Below, piece by piece: positions 8,633 to 16,824 of a DNA stretch of 64,000 bases (position 1 is the stretch's first letter; the number at the start of each line of letters is the position of its first letter). A program made the position numbers and the translations under genes. Under the pieces are notes generated by a model. That model did not search any database. It saw only the letters and a list, made by a program, of their open reading frames with translations, and had not been told where the DNA came from. Source of the DNA: Alphaproteobacteria bacterium (lineage in GTDB: Bacteria; Pseudomonadota; Alphaproteobacteria; Sphingomonadales; JAKSBY01); contig JAJFIV010000027.1 in the NCBI GenBank assembly GCA_021774625.1, positions 336,566 to 400,565 on the forward strand, given 5' to 3'.

Positions 8633-11347
8633 TCATGATCCGGGGTCGCTCTGCTTTTTGCGCAAAAACTCCGCCGTCCCGGTGATCACTCCGGCAAGGG
8701 TGGTCCGCTCCACCGCGACGCCTTCGGGAAAGGCGGTCAACAGCCGGCTTGGGCAGGCCCGGTCCAAAAGCACAAAGACGCCCTTGTCATCCGCCCGGCG
8801 AATCAGCCGGCCATAGGCCTGTTTCAGTCTGAGCCGGGTCAAAAGATCGTCATATGCCTGACCGCCAAAAGCGCCGCGCCGCGCCTTGTGCAGAATATTC
8901 GGACGCGGCCAGGGCACCCGGTCGAAAACAATCAGGCGCAGGGAATCGCCCGGAATATCGACGCCGTCACGCACCGCATCGGTGCCCAAAAGGCAGGCCT
9001 TCTTTTCGGCCCGCGCCATATCGATCAGCGTTCCCACGTCCATCGGGTCCACATGCTGCGCATAAAGCGGAATATCCGCCGCAGCCATGGGTTTTTGCAG
9101 CCGGGCGTAAACAGCGCGCAGCCGGGCAATGGCAGTGAAAATACCGAGCGCGCCGCCGCTTGACGCCAGAAACAGTTCACGATAGGCGGCGGCAATCTGA
9201 TCGGCATTGTTTTTTGCAATATCGGTGACGATAAAAATCCGTGTCTGGTCGGCATAATCAAACGGGGATTCGATGCTGATCCGCTTCGGCGGCAGGACCA
9301 GATGATGCGCCCCGGTGCGGACATCCGCCGCCTGCCAGTCATTTTTATCCTGCGCCGCAGCGGAGCGGTCCCGCAGTGTCGCCGATGTGATCAGCACACC
9401 ATCCGTATTTTCCATCAGGGTTTCGGCAAAAGGCCTGGTCGGGTCAATCCAGTGCCGGTGCATCCCGCTATCGATTTCCCGGCCGTCGATCCGGTCAATG
9501 GCGAACCAGTCAACAAACCCTTCCGGCGTCTGCCCGCCGATCGCCGCCAGCATGCTTCGCCAGGCCGTCACACTCTCGGCCCGCAGCAATATGGAGCGCG
9601 CAATGGCCTCATAGCGGCCCCGGTCCTGCTCCTCAACCGCATCCGAATTTTCCGCCAGCAGCCGGTGAAGCTGATGGCCAAGGTCGCCAAGGGCCAGCAG
9701 CAATCGATCAAAGGCGCGGGAAAGGGTCGTGGCCGCCTCGATCAAGCCGGCAATGGGTTCGGCGAGGTTTGTCTCAATGCCATGGCCACTCATTGGCGCC
9801 TGAGATCTTGCAAAAACATGGGCGCGGACAAGGCTGAGATAATCCTCCATTACGCCTTGGGGATTGTTGATGCCAATCCGGCTCAGCCAGCCGGCCCGCG
9901 ACAGGCAGGATGCCGCCGCCATCCCTTCCTGCAGGGCTGCCGCAAGCCTGTCGTCTCTTTCTGCGGGACCGCCGATGCGGTAAGCCAACCCCCGTGCCCG
10001 GCCCCGCTTCGCCGCCTCCCGGCCCAGGATCCAGCGTCTGAGTTCCGCCCCCTCCCGCCCGGTCAGATGGAGGGAAAAGGCGGAATCCGCCGCGTCAAAC
10101 AGGTGGTGGCCCTCATCAAACACATAACGGGCCGGGGCATTCTCCCGCTCTTTTCCGTGCACTGCCTGGGCCATGACCAAAGCGTGGTTGGCAATGACAA
10201 TATCAGCCTTGCGGGCTTTGCGGATCGCTTTTTCGATAAAGCATTTCCGGTAGTGAGCACAGCCGGAATAAAGGCATTCCCCGCGTCGGTCGGTGAGGCT
10301 GGCGATGCGGTTTGCGCCAAAAAAAGGCGCCAGCCAACTTGGAAAATCTCCGCCCATCAGATCGCCATCCCTGGTATGGCGGACCCAGCGCGACATAAGA
10401 CCGATCAAAATCCGGTCCTGATCCCGACCGGTCATGCCGATCAGCGCGTGATAGCTTTCCTCCAGATTGAGAAGGCAGAGATAATTCTCCCGGCCTTTGC
10501 GGATGGCCACATGGCGGCGCTTTTTTTGCGGGTCGGGATAAAGCCGGTCAAGTTCCTGATCGACCTGGCGCTGCAGGTTTTTGGTATAGGTGGAAAGCCA
10601 GACCGGGGTGCGGGCCTTTTCCGCCCACACACTGGCCGGCGAAACATAGCCGAGGGTTTTGCCAATGCCGGTGCCCGCTTCGGCCAGGGTCACGTTAGGC
10701 GCTTCTGCCTGTTCGCGCAGCGTAAAACTGTGACCGGCGGAAACGGCATAGGCGACCTGTCCTTCGCGCCTTTCCGCTCCGCTTCCCAAAAGAAGGCTGA
10801 GACGACTTTTAATCTCATCCGCATCCACCGAAACGTCATCAAACGGGTTTCGCTGAGGCCCCTCTTCCCATTCGGCAAGCGCCGACCAGGCGGGGCGGGA
10901 CCGGGGAAGTTTCGGATCACGCGGCCCCAGCGCCGCCAGAACCATCGGCGCCCACAACCATCGGCCCTGGGCCATAAAGGATGCCTCTTCCCGCGCTCCG
11001 GTCAGGGATTGCGGATCGGTTTCCTGCAATTCCGAAATGAGCTTTGCCGCCGCAAGCCGCAGACGATCCGCTGGCTCACCCTGCATAATGCCAAGATGAC
11101 CGGCTACACCGTCAAGGGTTGGCAGCACGAATGTTGCGGGACGCACGAAAGCGAATAATTCCAGAAGATCATAGGCGGCCAAATCCGCCAGACCAAGCCG
11201 GCGTGCCACCATTGCCCGGTTGCAGACGAGATGCGGGATGGCGCTGACGTCATGCCGTCCCGCTCCCGGCACAAAGGCCGGCAGCGCCGCCACAGCTTCC
11301 AGGGGATCGCCGAAGGTTTCGGTAAAGAGGGTCATGGCCGGGACCAT
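8633..11347 (-). CDS. DinG-family ATP-dependent DNA helicase
   Basis: 904-residue superfamily 2 helicase of the XPD/DinG group. The order is: an N-terminal extension (about 1-200), Walker A in EAGTGIGKTLGY, a likely Fe-S cysteine cluster (ENYLCLL, then CLYSGCAHYRKC, near residues 285-370), the DEAH-type box as VFDEGHHLFD, and a C-terminal motif V-VI region ending KQAYGRLIRRADDKG. Relatives unwind 5'-3' and act on D-loops, R-loops or damaged DNA. Long versions with an N-terminal extension are usual in Alphaproteobacteria. The start is GTG or ATG near 11347; an ATG at 11335 (MTLFTETFG) is equally plausible. It is divergent from lysS. Confidence 0.9.
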   Translation of the reverse strand: MVPAMTLFTETFGDPLEAVAALPAFVPGAGRHDVSAIPHLVCNRAMVARRLGLADLAAYDLLELFAFVRPATFVLPTLDGVAGHLGIMQGEPADRLRLAAAKLISELQETDPQSLTGAREEASFMAQGRWLWAPMVLAALGPRDPKLPRSRPAWSALAEWEEGPQRNPFDDVSVDADEIKSRLSLLLGSGAERREGQVAYAVSAGHSFTLREQAEAPNVTLAEAGTGIGKTLGYVSPASVWAEKARTPVWLSTYTKNLQRQVDQELDRLYPDPQKKRRHVAIRKGRENYLCLLNLEESYHALIGMTGRDQDRILIGLMSRWVRHTRDGDLMGGDFPSWLAPFFGANRIASLTDRRGECLYSGCAHYRKCFIEKAIRKARKADIVIANHALVMAQAVHGKERENAPARYVFDEGHHLFDAADSAFSLHLTGREGAELRRWILGREAAKRGRARGLAYRIGGPAERDDRLAAALQEGMAAASCLSRAGWLSRIGINNPQGVMEDYLSLVRAHVFARSQAPMSGHGIETNLAEPIAGLIEAATTLSRAFDRLLLALGDLGHQLHRLLAENSDAVEEQDRGRYEAIARSILLRAESVTAWRSMLAAIGGQTPEGFVDWFAIDRIDGREIDSGMHRHWIDPTRPFAETLMENTDGVLITSATLRDRSAAAQDKNDWQAADVRTGAHHLVLPPKRISIESPFDYADQTRIFIVTDIAKNNADQIAAAYRELFLASSGGALGIFTAIARLRAVYARLQKPMAAADIPLYAQHVDPMDVGTLIDMARAEKKACLLGTDAVRDGVDIPGDSLRLIVFDRVPWPRPNILHKARRGAFGGQAYDDLLTRLRLKQAYGRLIRRADDKGVFVLLDRACPSRLLTAFPEGVAVERTTLAGVITGTAEFLRKKQSDPGS

Positions 11348-11405
11348 ATCGGAAAAATCGCCGGGAAAATACGGTATGTTTATAATATTATGACCGCCGT
11401 CCCTG

Positions 11406-11434
11406 TTGACCGGGGTGCTTGATCAGCTTAGGGT
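11406..11434 (+). promoter_or_regulatory. Candidate sigma-70 promoter for lysS
   Basis: TTGACC (11406-11411), a 17-bp spacer, then TAGGGT (11429-11434). The predicted start near 11441 leaves a ~22-nt leader before the lysS ATG at 11463. The -35 box is good and the -10 box weak. A TATAAT at 11381-11386 has no matching -35 box. Confidence 0.3.
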
Positions 11435-11462
11435 CCGCCGGTTTTCCGCAAGGATGAAGAAT

Positions 11463-13046
11463 ATGGACAAAATAGCAGAAGCTGCACTGGAAAGCCGGGC
11501 CTGGCCGGTGCAGGAGGCCGAGAAAATCGCCAAGCGATTTCGGAACGGTCCGCCGGAAAAAGGTTATGTGCTTTTCCAGACCGGCTATGGCGCGTCCGGT
11601 CTGCCGCATATCGGCACATTTTCCGAAGTGGCGCGGACCGCCATGGTGCGCCATGCTTTTTCCCTGCTGTCCGATCTGCCCTCGAAGCTGATCTGCTTTT
11701 CCGATGATATGGACGGTCTGCGAAAAGTGCCGGATAATCTGCCGCAGCAGGCCATGCTCACACAGCATCTCGGCAAGCCATTGACCCGCATACCCGATCC
11801 TTTCGGCACCCATGAGAGTTTCGGGGCGCACAATAATGCCCGGCTGCGCGCCTTTCTCGACCGTTTCGATTTCGATTATGAATTCTATTCGGCCACCGAA
11901 TGCTATCAGTCGGGACGCTTCGATACGACACTGTTGAAAATCCTGCGAAATTATGACCGGGTGATCGATGTCATTCTGCCGACGCTGGGGGAAGAACGGC
12001 GCAAAACCTATTCGCCTTTCCTTCCCATCTGCCCGAAATCCGGCCAGGTGCTTCAGGTGCCGGTCCTTGACCGCGATCCCGCCGCCGGCACCATTGCATT
12101 CGAAGATTCGGAAGGCGAAAGACAGACTGCCCCGGTTACCGGCGGCCATGTCAAATGCCAGTGGAAAGTGGATTGGGCCATGCGCTGGGATGCCCTGGAT
12201 GTGGATTATGAAATGTCCGGCAAGGATCTTTCCGAATCGGTCCGGCTTTCCGGCATGATTCGCCGCATCCTGGGGGGACGTCCGCCGGAAGGCTTTACCT
12301 ACGAGATGTTCCTGGATGAGCAGGGCGAGAAAATATCCAAATCCAAAGGCAACGGCCTGACCATTGATGAATGGCTGCGCTACGCATCGCCGGAAAGCCT
12401 GGCCTATTATCTTTATCAGTCGCCGAAAAAAGCGAAGCGGCTTTATTTTGACGTCATTCCCCGCGCGGTCGACGATTATTATGCGGCCGCGGCCCGCTAC
12501 CCGGAAGAAGATGCGGTTAAGCAATATGCCAATCCGGCCTATTATGTGCATAGCGCCCCGCCACCCGCAATGGATGTACCCATCAGTTTCAACATGCTGT
12601 TGAACCTGATCAATGCCGCCAACAGTGATGATCCCGCCGTGATCTGGGGCTTTGTATCGCGGTATGCGGAAGGAGCAGGGCCGGAAAGCCATCCGGAGCT
12701 TGACCGGATGATCGGTTATGCCGTCGCCTATTATGAGGATTTTGTCGCCCCGGCCAAAAAATACCGGCTGCCCACCGATCAGGAACGCCTGGCGATGGAG
12801 GATTTGATTGCCGCCCTTGAAAAGCTGCCTGAGAATGCGGATGCCGAGACCATTATGACGGAGGTCTACAGCGCCGGGAAAAACCGGGATTTTGAAAATC
12901 TGCGGGACTGGTTCAAGGCGCTCTATGAAATTCTGTTCGGCCAGTCACAGGGGCCGCGCATGGGGAGCTTTATTGCCCTTTACGGCCTCAGGGAAAGCAT
13001 TGGCTTATTAAAAGACGCTTTATCGGGCAAGCTCACAGAGAAATAA
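11463..13046 (+). CDS. lysS: Lysyl-tRNA synthetase, class I
   Basis: 527-residue class I (archaeal-type) LysRS that charges tRNA-Lys. The Rossmann catalytic domain carries the HIGH-like GASGLPHIGTF and the KMSKS-like EKISKSKGNG, which separates it from the class II enzyme of most bacteria. Class I LysRS is usual in many Alphaproteobacteria. The ATG at 11463 was chosen because AAGGA lies 8 nt upstream; the in-frame ATG at 11454 overlaps that ribosome-binding site. No class II lysS is seen in the window. The C-terminal half is helical and should form the anticodon-binding part. Confidence 0.94.
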   Translation: MDKIAEAALESRAWPVQEAEKIAKRFRNGPPEKGYVLFQTGYGASGLPHIGTFSEVARTAMVRHAFSLLSDLPSKLICFSDDMDGLRKVPDNLPQQAMLTQHLGKPLTRIPDPFGTHESFGAHNNARLRAFLDRFDFDYEFYSATECYQSGRFDTTLLKILRNYDRVIDVILPTLGEERRKTYSPFLPICPKSGQVLQVPVLDRDPAAGTIAFEDSEGERQTAPVTGGHVKCQWKVDWAMRWDALDVDYEMSGKDLSESVRLSGMIRRILGGRPPEGFTYEMFLDEQGEKISKSKGNGLTIDEWLRYASPESLAYYLYQSPKKAKRLYFDVIPRAVDDYYAAAARYPEEDAVKQYANPAYYVHSAPPPAMDVPISFNMLLNLINAANSDDPAVIWGFVSRYAEGAGPESHPELDRMIGYAVAYYEDFVAPAKKYRLPTDQERLAMEDLIAALEKLPENADAETIMTEVYSAGKNRDFENLRDWFKALYEILFGQSQGPRMGSFIALYGLRESIGLLKDALSGKLTEK

Positions 13047-13082
13047 ACTGACCTTGTTACCGGCTTTGGAATAGGATGGGTC

Positions 13083-13874
13083 ATGGTCAGAATATATGTC
13101 TGTTTTCTATTGATTTTCATGTTGGGCCATGATGCTTTTGCTCAGACCGGCGCTGATTACGAAAAAGCTGAAAACCTATATCTTCTGGGAGATTACCGGG
13201 GGGCGATCGCTGCGGCCCGGTCGATTGAAACCGCCGATGCCGCCGCTCTCGCCGCCCGCGGCGGTCTGGTTCTTGCAGCCTATTGCAGCAATGACGAATC
13301 CGAGACCCTGGCCCTTTTGCAGGACGCCCTTTTGGAGGCGGAACGGGGATTGGCCCTCGATCCCGACCATGCGGAAGCACATTTACAGGCGGCGATCGCG
13401 CTCGGTTACCGCGGTCAGATCGAACGGTCTGCAGCTGATGCCAAAGCAGCAAAAACGCAAATTGAACGGGCGCTGGAAATAGCGCCGGACGACCCTTGGG
13501 CACTAGCCGTAATGGGCGGCTGGCATGGCTATGTTCGGCTTGAGGCCGGCCCGGTTGTTGGCAGGTTGTTTTTCGGCACAGGCCGCGGGGAGGCCATCGA
13601 TTATTTCGAACGGGCGCTGGTCCTTGATCCGGACAATATGGCCATCCGCGTCGGTTATGCCGATCTGCTGCTGCTTTTTAACAAACCGCGTTATGATGAA
13701 AAGGCACGCACGATCTTGAGCGAGGCGCCACCCGCCCCCTATCCCGCGGCCTTTGACGTTATGATGGCTGAACATGGCGCTCAACTGCTGGAAGCGCTGG
13801 AAAAGAGCGATTCCGAACGTCTTGCCCTGCTGCTGAACGATTTTGTTCCCTTTATCCAGAATGCCCGCCGCTGA
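13083..13874 (+). CDS. Exported tetratricopeptide-repeat protein
   Basis: 263-residue protein with a clear signal peptide (cleavage expected after HDAFA, residue ~20) followed by TPR-like helical repeats: YEKAENLYLLGDYRGAIAAA, an EAERGLALDPDHAEAHLQAA unit, and IDYFERALVLDPDNMAIRVG. It should be a periplasmic scaffold or binding protein, but the partner is unknown. It follows lysS by 36 bp in the same direction and could share its transcript. An exactly similar family was not recognised. Confidence 0.75.
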   Translation: MVRIYVCFLLIFMLGHDAFAQTGADYEKAENLYLLGDYRGAIAAARSIETADAAALAARGGLVLAAYCSNDESETLALLQDALLEAERGLALDPDHAEAHLQAAIALGYRGQIERSAADAKAAKTQIERALEIAPDDPWALAVMGGWHGYVRLEAGPVVGRLFFGTGRGEAIDYFERALVLDPDNMAIRVGYADLLLLFNKPRYDEKARTILSEAPPAPYPAAFDVMMAEHGAQLLEALEKSDSERLALLLNDFVPFIQNARR

Positions 13875-13952
13875 TCCTGTTTACCGAATATCTTGCGTCG
13901 GGGACGGAACTGTGTTTTCAATTTACAGGACTTTTACAGGGGTGGCGTATCG

Positions 13953-14201
13953 ATGAATGCCCGGACCGTCGTCAAACTGATTTTTCTCAGCCTTATGGTT
14001 GGCCTGGTCATGAGTTTTTTTGGCTATGGCCCCGGCGATGTCTGGGAAAGTGTGATAGGCCTTGGCAAGCGGAGTTTTGACGCCGCCATTTCCTTCTTTG
14101 ACTGGGCGCTTCTCTATATCATGATCGGCGCCGCTGTGGTGGTCCCGGTATTCATCCTCAGTCGCCTTTTGAGAAAGCGGCCCAAATCAGGTGAAAACTG
14201 A
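13953..14201 (+). CDS. Small inner-membrane protein, DUF6460-like
   Basis: 82-residue protein with two membrane segments (about residues 8-27 and 50-70) separated by GYGPGDVWESVIGLGKRSFD and ending in a basic tail (LRKRPKSGEN). Length and layout match the small alphaproteobacterial family DUF6460, whose function is unknown. The ATG at 13953 (MNARTVVKLIF) was chosen because the frame upstream to 13893 encodes a polar stretch out of keeping with the family. The end abuts the DUF938 methyltransferase, separated from its ATG by one base. Confidence 0.68.
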   Translation: MNARTVVKLIFLSLMVGLVMSFFGYGPGDVWESVIGLGKRSFDAAISFFDWALLYIMIGAAVVVPVFILSRLLRKRPKSGEN

Positions 14202-14202
14202 C

Positions 14203-14844
14203 ATGACGGAACCGGACAGTTTACCGCAGGATGGGCGTCAGTTCGCCCCGGCCACAGCGCGGAACCGCGATCCTATTCTGGCAATTCTTAAGCGGGTGCT
14301 GCCGCCTGAAGGGACGGTGCTGGAGATTGCCAGCGGCACCGGCGAACATGCGGTTTATTTTGCCCAAAATCTTGAACCCCGCTACTGGCTGCCGAGCGAT
14401 CCGGCGCCCGATCAGCGGGTTTCCGTGAATGCCTGGGCGGCGAAAGAGCCGTGTGATCGTCTGCAGCCGCCGCTGAATATCGATGTGACGCAGAAAAGCT
14501 GGCCGGTTGAACGCATCCTGCCCTCACCTCCCATCACCGCTATTGTCGCCATCAACATGATCCATATTGCGCCCTGGCAGGCCTGTCTTGGTCTGATGGC
14601 CGGCGCAGGACGTATTTTACGGCCAGGCCATGTGCTTTACCTATACGGGCCCTTTATGCGCGGCGGTGTGCACACCGCCCCCTCTAACGCCTCCTTTGAT
14701 GAAATGCTGCAGTCGCAGGACCCGCGCTGGGGCGTGCGGGATATGGAGGATGTGGTTGATGCAGCCCGGGCCCAGGGGTTGGACCTGACGGAAATTATCG
14801 AAATGCCGGTGAACAATCTGTCACTTGCTTTCAAACGCCTATAG
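14203..14844 (+). CDS. DUF938 SAM-dependent methyltransferase-like protein
   Basis: 213-residue Rossmann-fold protein of the DUF938 family (related to human METTL26). Motif I is VLEIASGTGEHAVYFA, preceded by the family hallmark FAPATARNRDPIL. Later blocks IVAINMIHIAPWQA, LYLYGPFMRGG and FDEMLQSQDPRWGVRDME are also typical. The substrate is unknown. The ATG at 14203 has AGGTGA 8 nt upstream; a GTG at 14191 would overlap the DUF6460-like gene. The last 6 bp overlap the convergent oxygenase gene. Confidence 0.86.
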   Translation: MTEPDSLPQDGRQFAPATARNRDPILAILKRVLPPEGTVLEIASGTGEHAVYFAQNLEPRYWLPSDPAPDQRVSVNAWAAKEPCDRLQPPLNIDVTQKSWPVERILPSPPITAIVAINMIHIAPWQACLGLMAGAGRILRPGHVLYLYGPFMRGGVHTAPSNASFDEMLQSQDPRWGVRDMEDVVDAARAQGLDLTEIIEMPVNNLSLAFKRL

Positions 14845-16674
14845 ATCCGCGCCTGAAGGACGTTCGCGGGGAATCACATCGAAAGCAACGGTCATACGCG
14901 GTTTTGTTGAACGGATCGGCACAGTGCCGTGGTACATATAAGAAGGAAACAAGACCAGCCGGCCCACCTCTGGCCTGACCATCTTGCCAATCTCCTCCCG
15001 CTCCCCCAGTTCCAGATTGCTTTCGCCGAATTTGATCCAGCCTTCCTTTTCAGACTCATCCAGATCATCCGGCAGTTCCACATAATAGGCCGAGCTGATC
15101 CAACCCGACGAGTGGGTGTGGTTGAAATGATACCCGTTTGCCCCCAGCCGCACCGACCAGGACCCGGCAATGGCGAAATCCCCGCTTCTGCGCCCAAGGA
15201 ACGGATGGCCCGGATCGTCGGGAAGCTCACGAATATACTGATCGACCGCTTCCTTTATGAGCGCCAGGAGCTGCTGGATCAGAATATTGGGAGACTCGAA
15301 TAAAAGACCGTGGGTCTGGGTGCCAAAACGCAGGGTCTGATCAAAGGGGTGAGTTTCCGTCTTGTGCAGGCTGTGGAGATATTCCGCCAGCGCCCGGTTA
15401 AAGGCCGCCATGTCAGTAAAGCCCACCGGACAGCGCAGGTCGAAGATGCGGACAAAGCGGTCATAGTCATAAAGGCTTTTCGCCTGCGGCTTATTCAGCA
15501 GCCTGAGACAGAGCCACTCATAGGCAATGGTTTCCTGGTCAGAGGGCGCCATCTGGCGCGCCTTTGCAATGAGATCATACGCCTTATCGCACTTTTCGCG
15601 GATAATGAGGACCCGTCCGTAATCCTGGTAGGCGGCAACCCGCTCCGGATCTTTGTCGATGCTTCTTTCAAACCAGGAAAAGGCCTCATCCCAGTTTTCC
15701 TGCCACGCTTCCAGGCGGGCTAACGCATGGGCAATCCCCGCCGAAACCCCTATTCGTTCCCTGGCCTTGAGGAGAATAGCGGACGCCTCTTCCCGTCGTC
15801 CTATATGCAGCAGCTTATTGGCGCAGGCGATATAAAGGCCTTCCGCCCCAGGCGCCCGCTCTATGGCGTCCCGGTAGCTCTGCAAAAACAGATCATGCCG
15901 TTTATGTTCCCAATAGAGATTATTGAGAATTTCATGGGCCGCCAGAAAATCAGGTTTCAGGTGAACGGCCTGCCGATAAGCGTGAAGCGCCTCCTCGATA
16001 TGCCCGAGATCATAAAGCGCATGGCCGAAATCATAGTAAAGTTCCGCCGACACGGGGTTTAATTTCAACGCCGCCATATAACGTTCGGCGGCCTGCTCCG
16101 GCAGCCCCACATAGCGCAGAACCCGGCCAAGATGGTGTTGCGCGGCAAAATAATCGGGTTTCAGTTTCACCGCCTGAACAAGCGCCTCGCAGGCGTTTTC
16201 AAAATCCTGCACTGCCTCCAGGGCGCGGCCCCGCAGACAGTGGCCCCTTGCGTCCTCCCGATCAAGGCTGACCAGTGTCCCGGCTTTCTCCTGCGCTTCT
16301 TCCGGGCGGTCTGTCTCAAGCAGCAACAGAGCAAGACCGGCAAGGGCATCGGTATGGTCGGGGACCATATTCAATGTGACGCGATACGCCGTTTCGGCGG
16401 CTGTCACATCCCCGGCTTCGCTATAAAGATTGCCGAGATTGTTCCAGACATGCGGTTGATCATGTTTGACCTTCAGTGACTGGCGAAGGTAGTTTTCCGC
16501 GCTTTCCCGCTCGCCTTTCTTCTTCAGAATAAGCCCCATAAGCTGCAAGGCATCGGGATGGTCCGGATGATCGGCAAGAATACTCCGGCAACGGCTTTCC
16601 GCGGCTGCAGCATCGCCGTTATTTGCCGCAGCAATAACAGCCTGCAAATTCTCTGCAAGATATTCCAAATTCAT
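14839..16674 (-). CDS. TPR repeat protein fused to a 2-oxoglutarate/Fe(II) oxygenase-like domain
   Basis: 611-residue cytosolic protein (no signal peptide). About residues 5-400 are tandem tetratricopeptide repeats, with consensus units such as ALVQAVKLKPDYFAAQHHLG and EALHAYRQAVHLKPDFLAAH. The C-terminal ~200 residues are a jelly-roll 2OG-Fe(II) oxygenase domain of the PF13759 type: the metal motif is in YHFNHTHSSGWISSAYYVEL, the distal His in FPSYMYHGT, and the 2OG-binding Arg in KPRMTVAFD. Such fusions may hydroxylate a protein partner held by the repeats; the substrate is unknown. The start ATG has AGGAAGA immediately upstream. It lies directly beyond the tRNA-Thr fragment that bounds the M28 gene. 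Confidence 0.85.
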   Translation of the reverse strand: MNLEYLAENLQAVIAAANNGDAAAAESRCRSILADHPDHPDALQLMGLILKKKGERESAENYLRQSLKVKHDQPHVWNNLGNLYSEAGDVTAAETAYRVTLNMVPDHTDALAGLALLLLETDRPEEAQEKAGTLVSLDREDARGHCLRGRALEAVQDFENACEALVQAVKLKPDYFAAQHHLGRVLRYVGLPEQAAERYMAALKLNPVSAELYYDFGHALYDLGHIEEALHAYRQAVHLKPDFLAAHEILNNLYWEHKRHDLFLQSYRDAIERAPGAEGLYIACANKLLHIGRREEASAILLKARERIGVSAGIAHALARLEAWQENWDEAFSWFERSIDKDPERVAAYQDYGRVLIIREKCDKAYDLIAKARQMAPSDQETIAYEWLCLRLLNKPQAKSLYDYDRFVRIFDLRCPVGFTDMAAFNRALAEYLHSLHKTETHPFDQTLRFGTQTHGLLFESPNILIQQLLALIKEAVDQYIRELPDDPGHPFLGRRSGDFAIAGSWSVRLGANGYHFNHTHSSGWISSAYYVELPDDLDESEKEGWIKFGESNLELGEREEIGKMVRPEVGRLVLFPSYMYHGTVPIRSTKPRMTVAFDVIPRERPSGADL

Positions 16675-16756
16675 TCTTCTTCCTGCCTGTCGATATTCTT
16701 CCGTTGTTCGCCGGATTTGGCAAAGGAATTTTTAGAAAAGCGGGAGAATATATAGC

Positions 16757-16791
16757 GCCGCCTGCACAACTCGAACACGCGGTCCGGGCAT
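16757..16791 (-). pseudogene. Decayed fragment of tRNA-Thr (T arm plus 3' acceptor strand)
   Basis: A 35-nt stretch matches the 3' part of the complete tRNA-Thr gene (19203-19237) at 28 of 35 positions in the same orientation. The acceptor-strand complement gccgcct and T-loop block actcgaacacgcg are identical. Five of the seven differences are transitions, and a T-stem could still form with three G-U pairs. No D arm or anticodon arm is present, and the trinucleotide at the CCA position reads CTA, so it is not a functional tRNA. It lies 34 bp beyond the M28 peptidase stop. Confidence 0.7.
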
Positions 16792-16824
16792 GACAGGGAA
16801 CAATCCATAGAGACCGGTCTGATA

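Noticed and set aside
9302-11158. 618-codon open frame antisense to the helicase gene
   Set aside because: It is the shadow of a GC-rich gene: the opposite strand encodes a full DinG-type helicase with all motifs, and the antisense product is Arg/Pro/His-rich without family features.
11388-12692. 434-codon open frame antisense to lysS
   Set aside because: It overlaps the LysRS catalytic domain entirely, with no recognisable domain or ribosome-binding site.
13893-13952. N-terminal 20-residue extension of the DUF6460-like protein
   Set aside because: The extension is polar and unlike the family; the ATG at 13953 directly precedes the first membrane segment.
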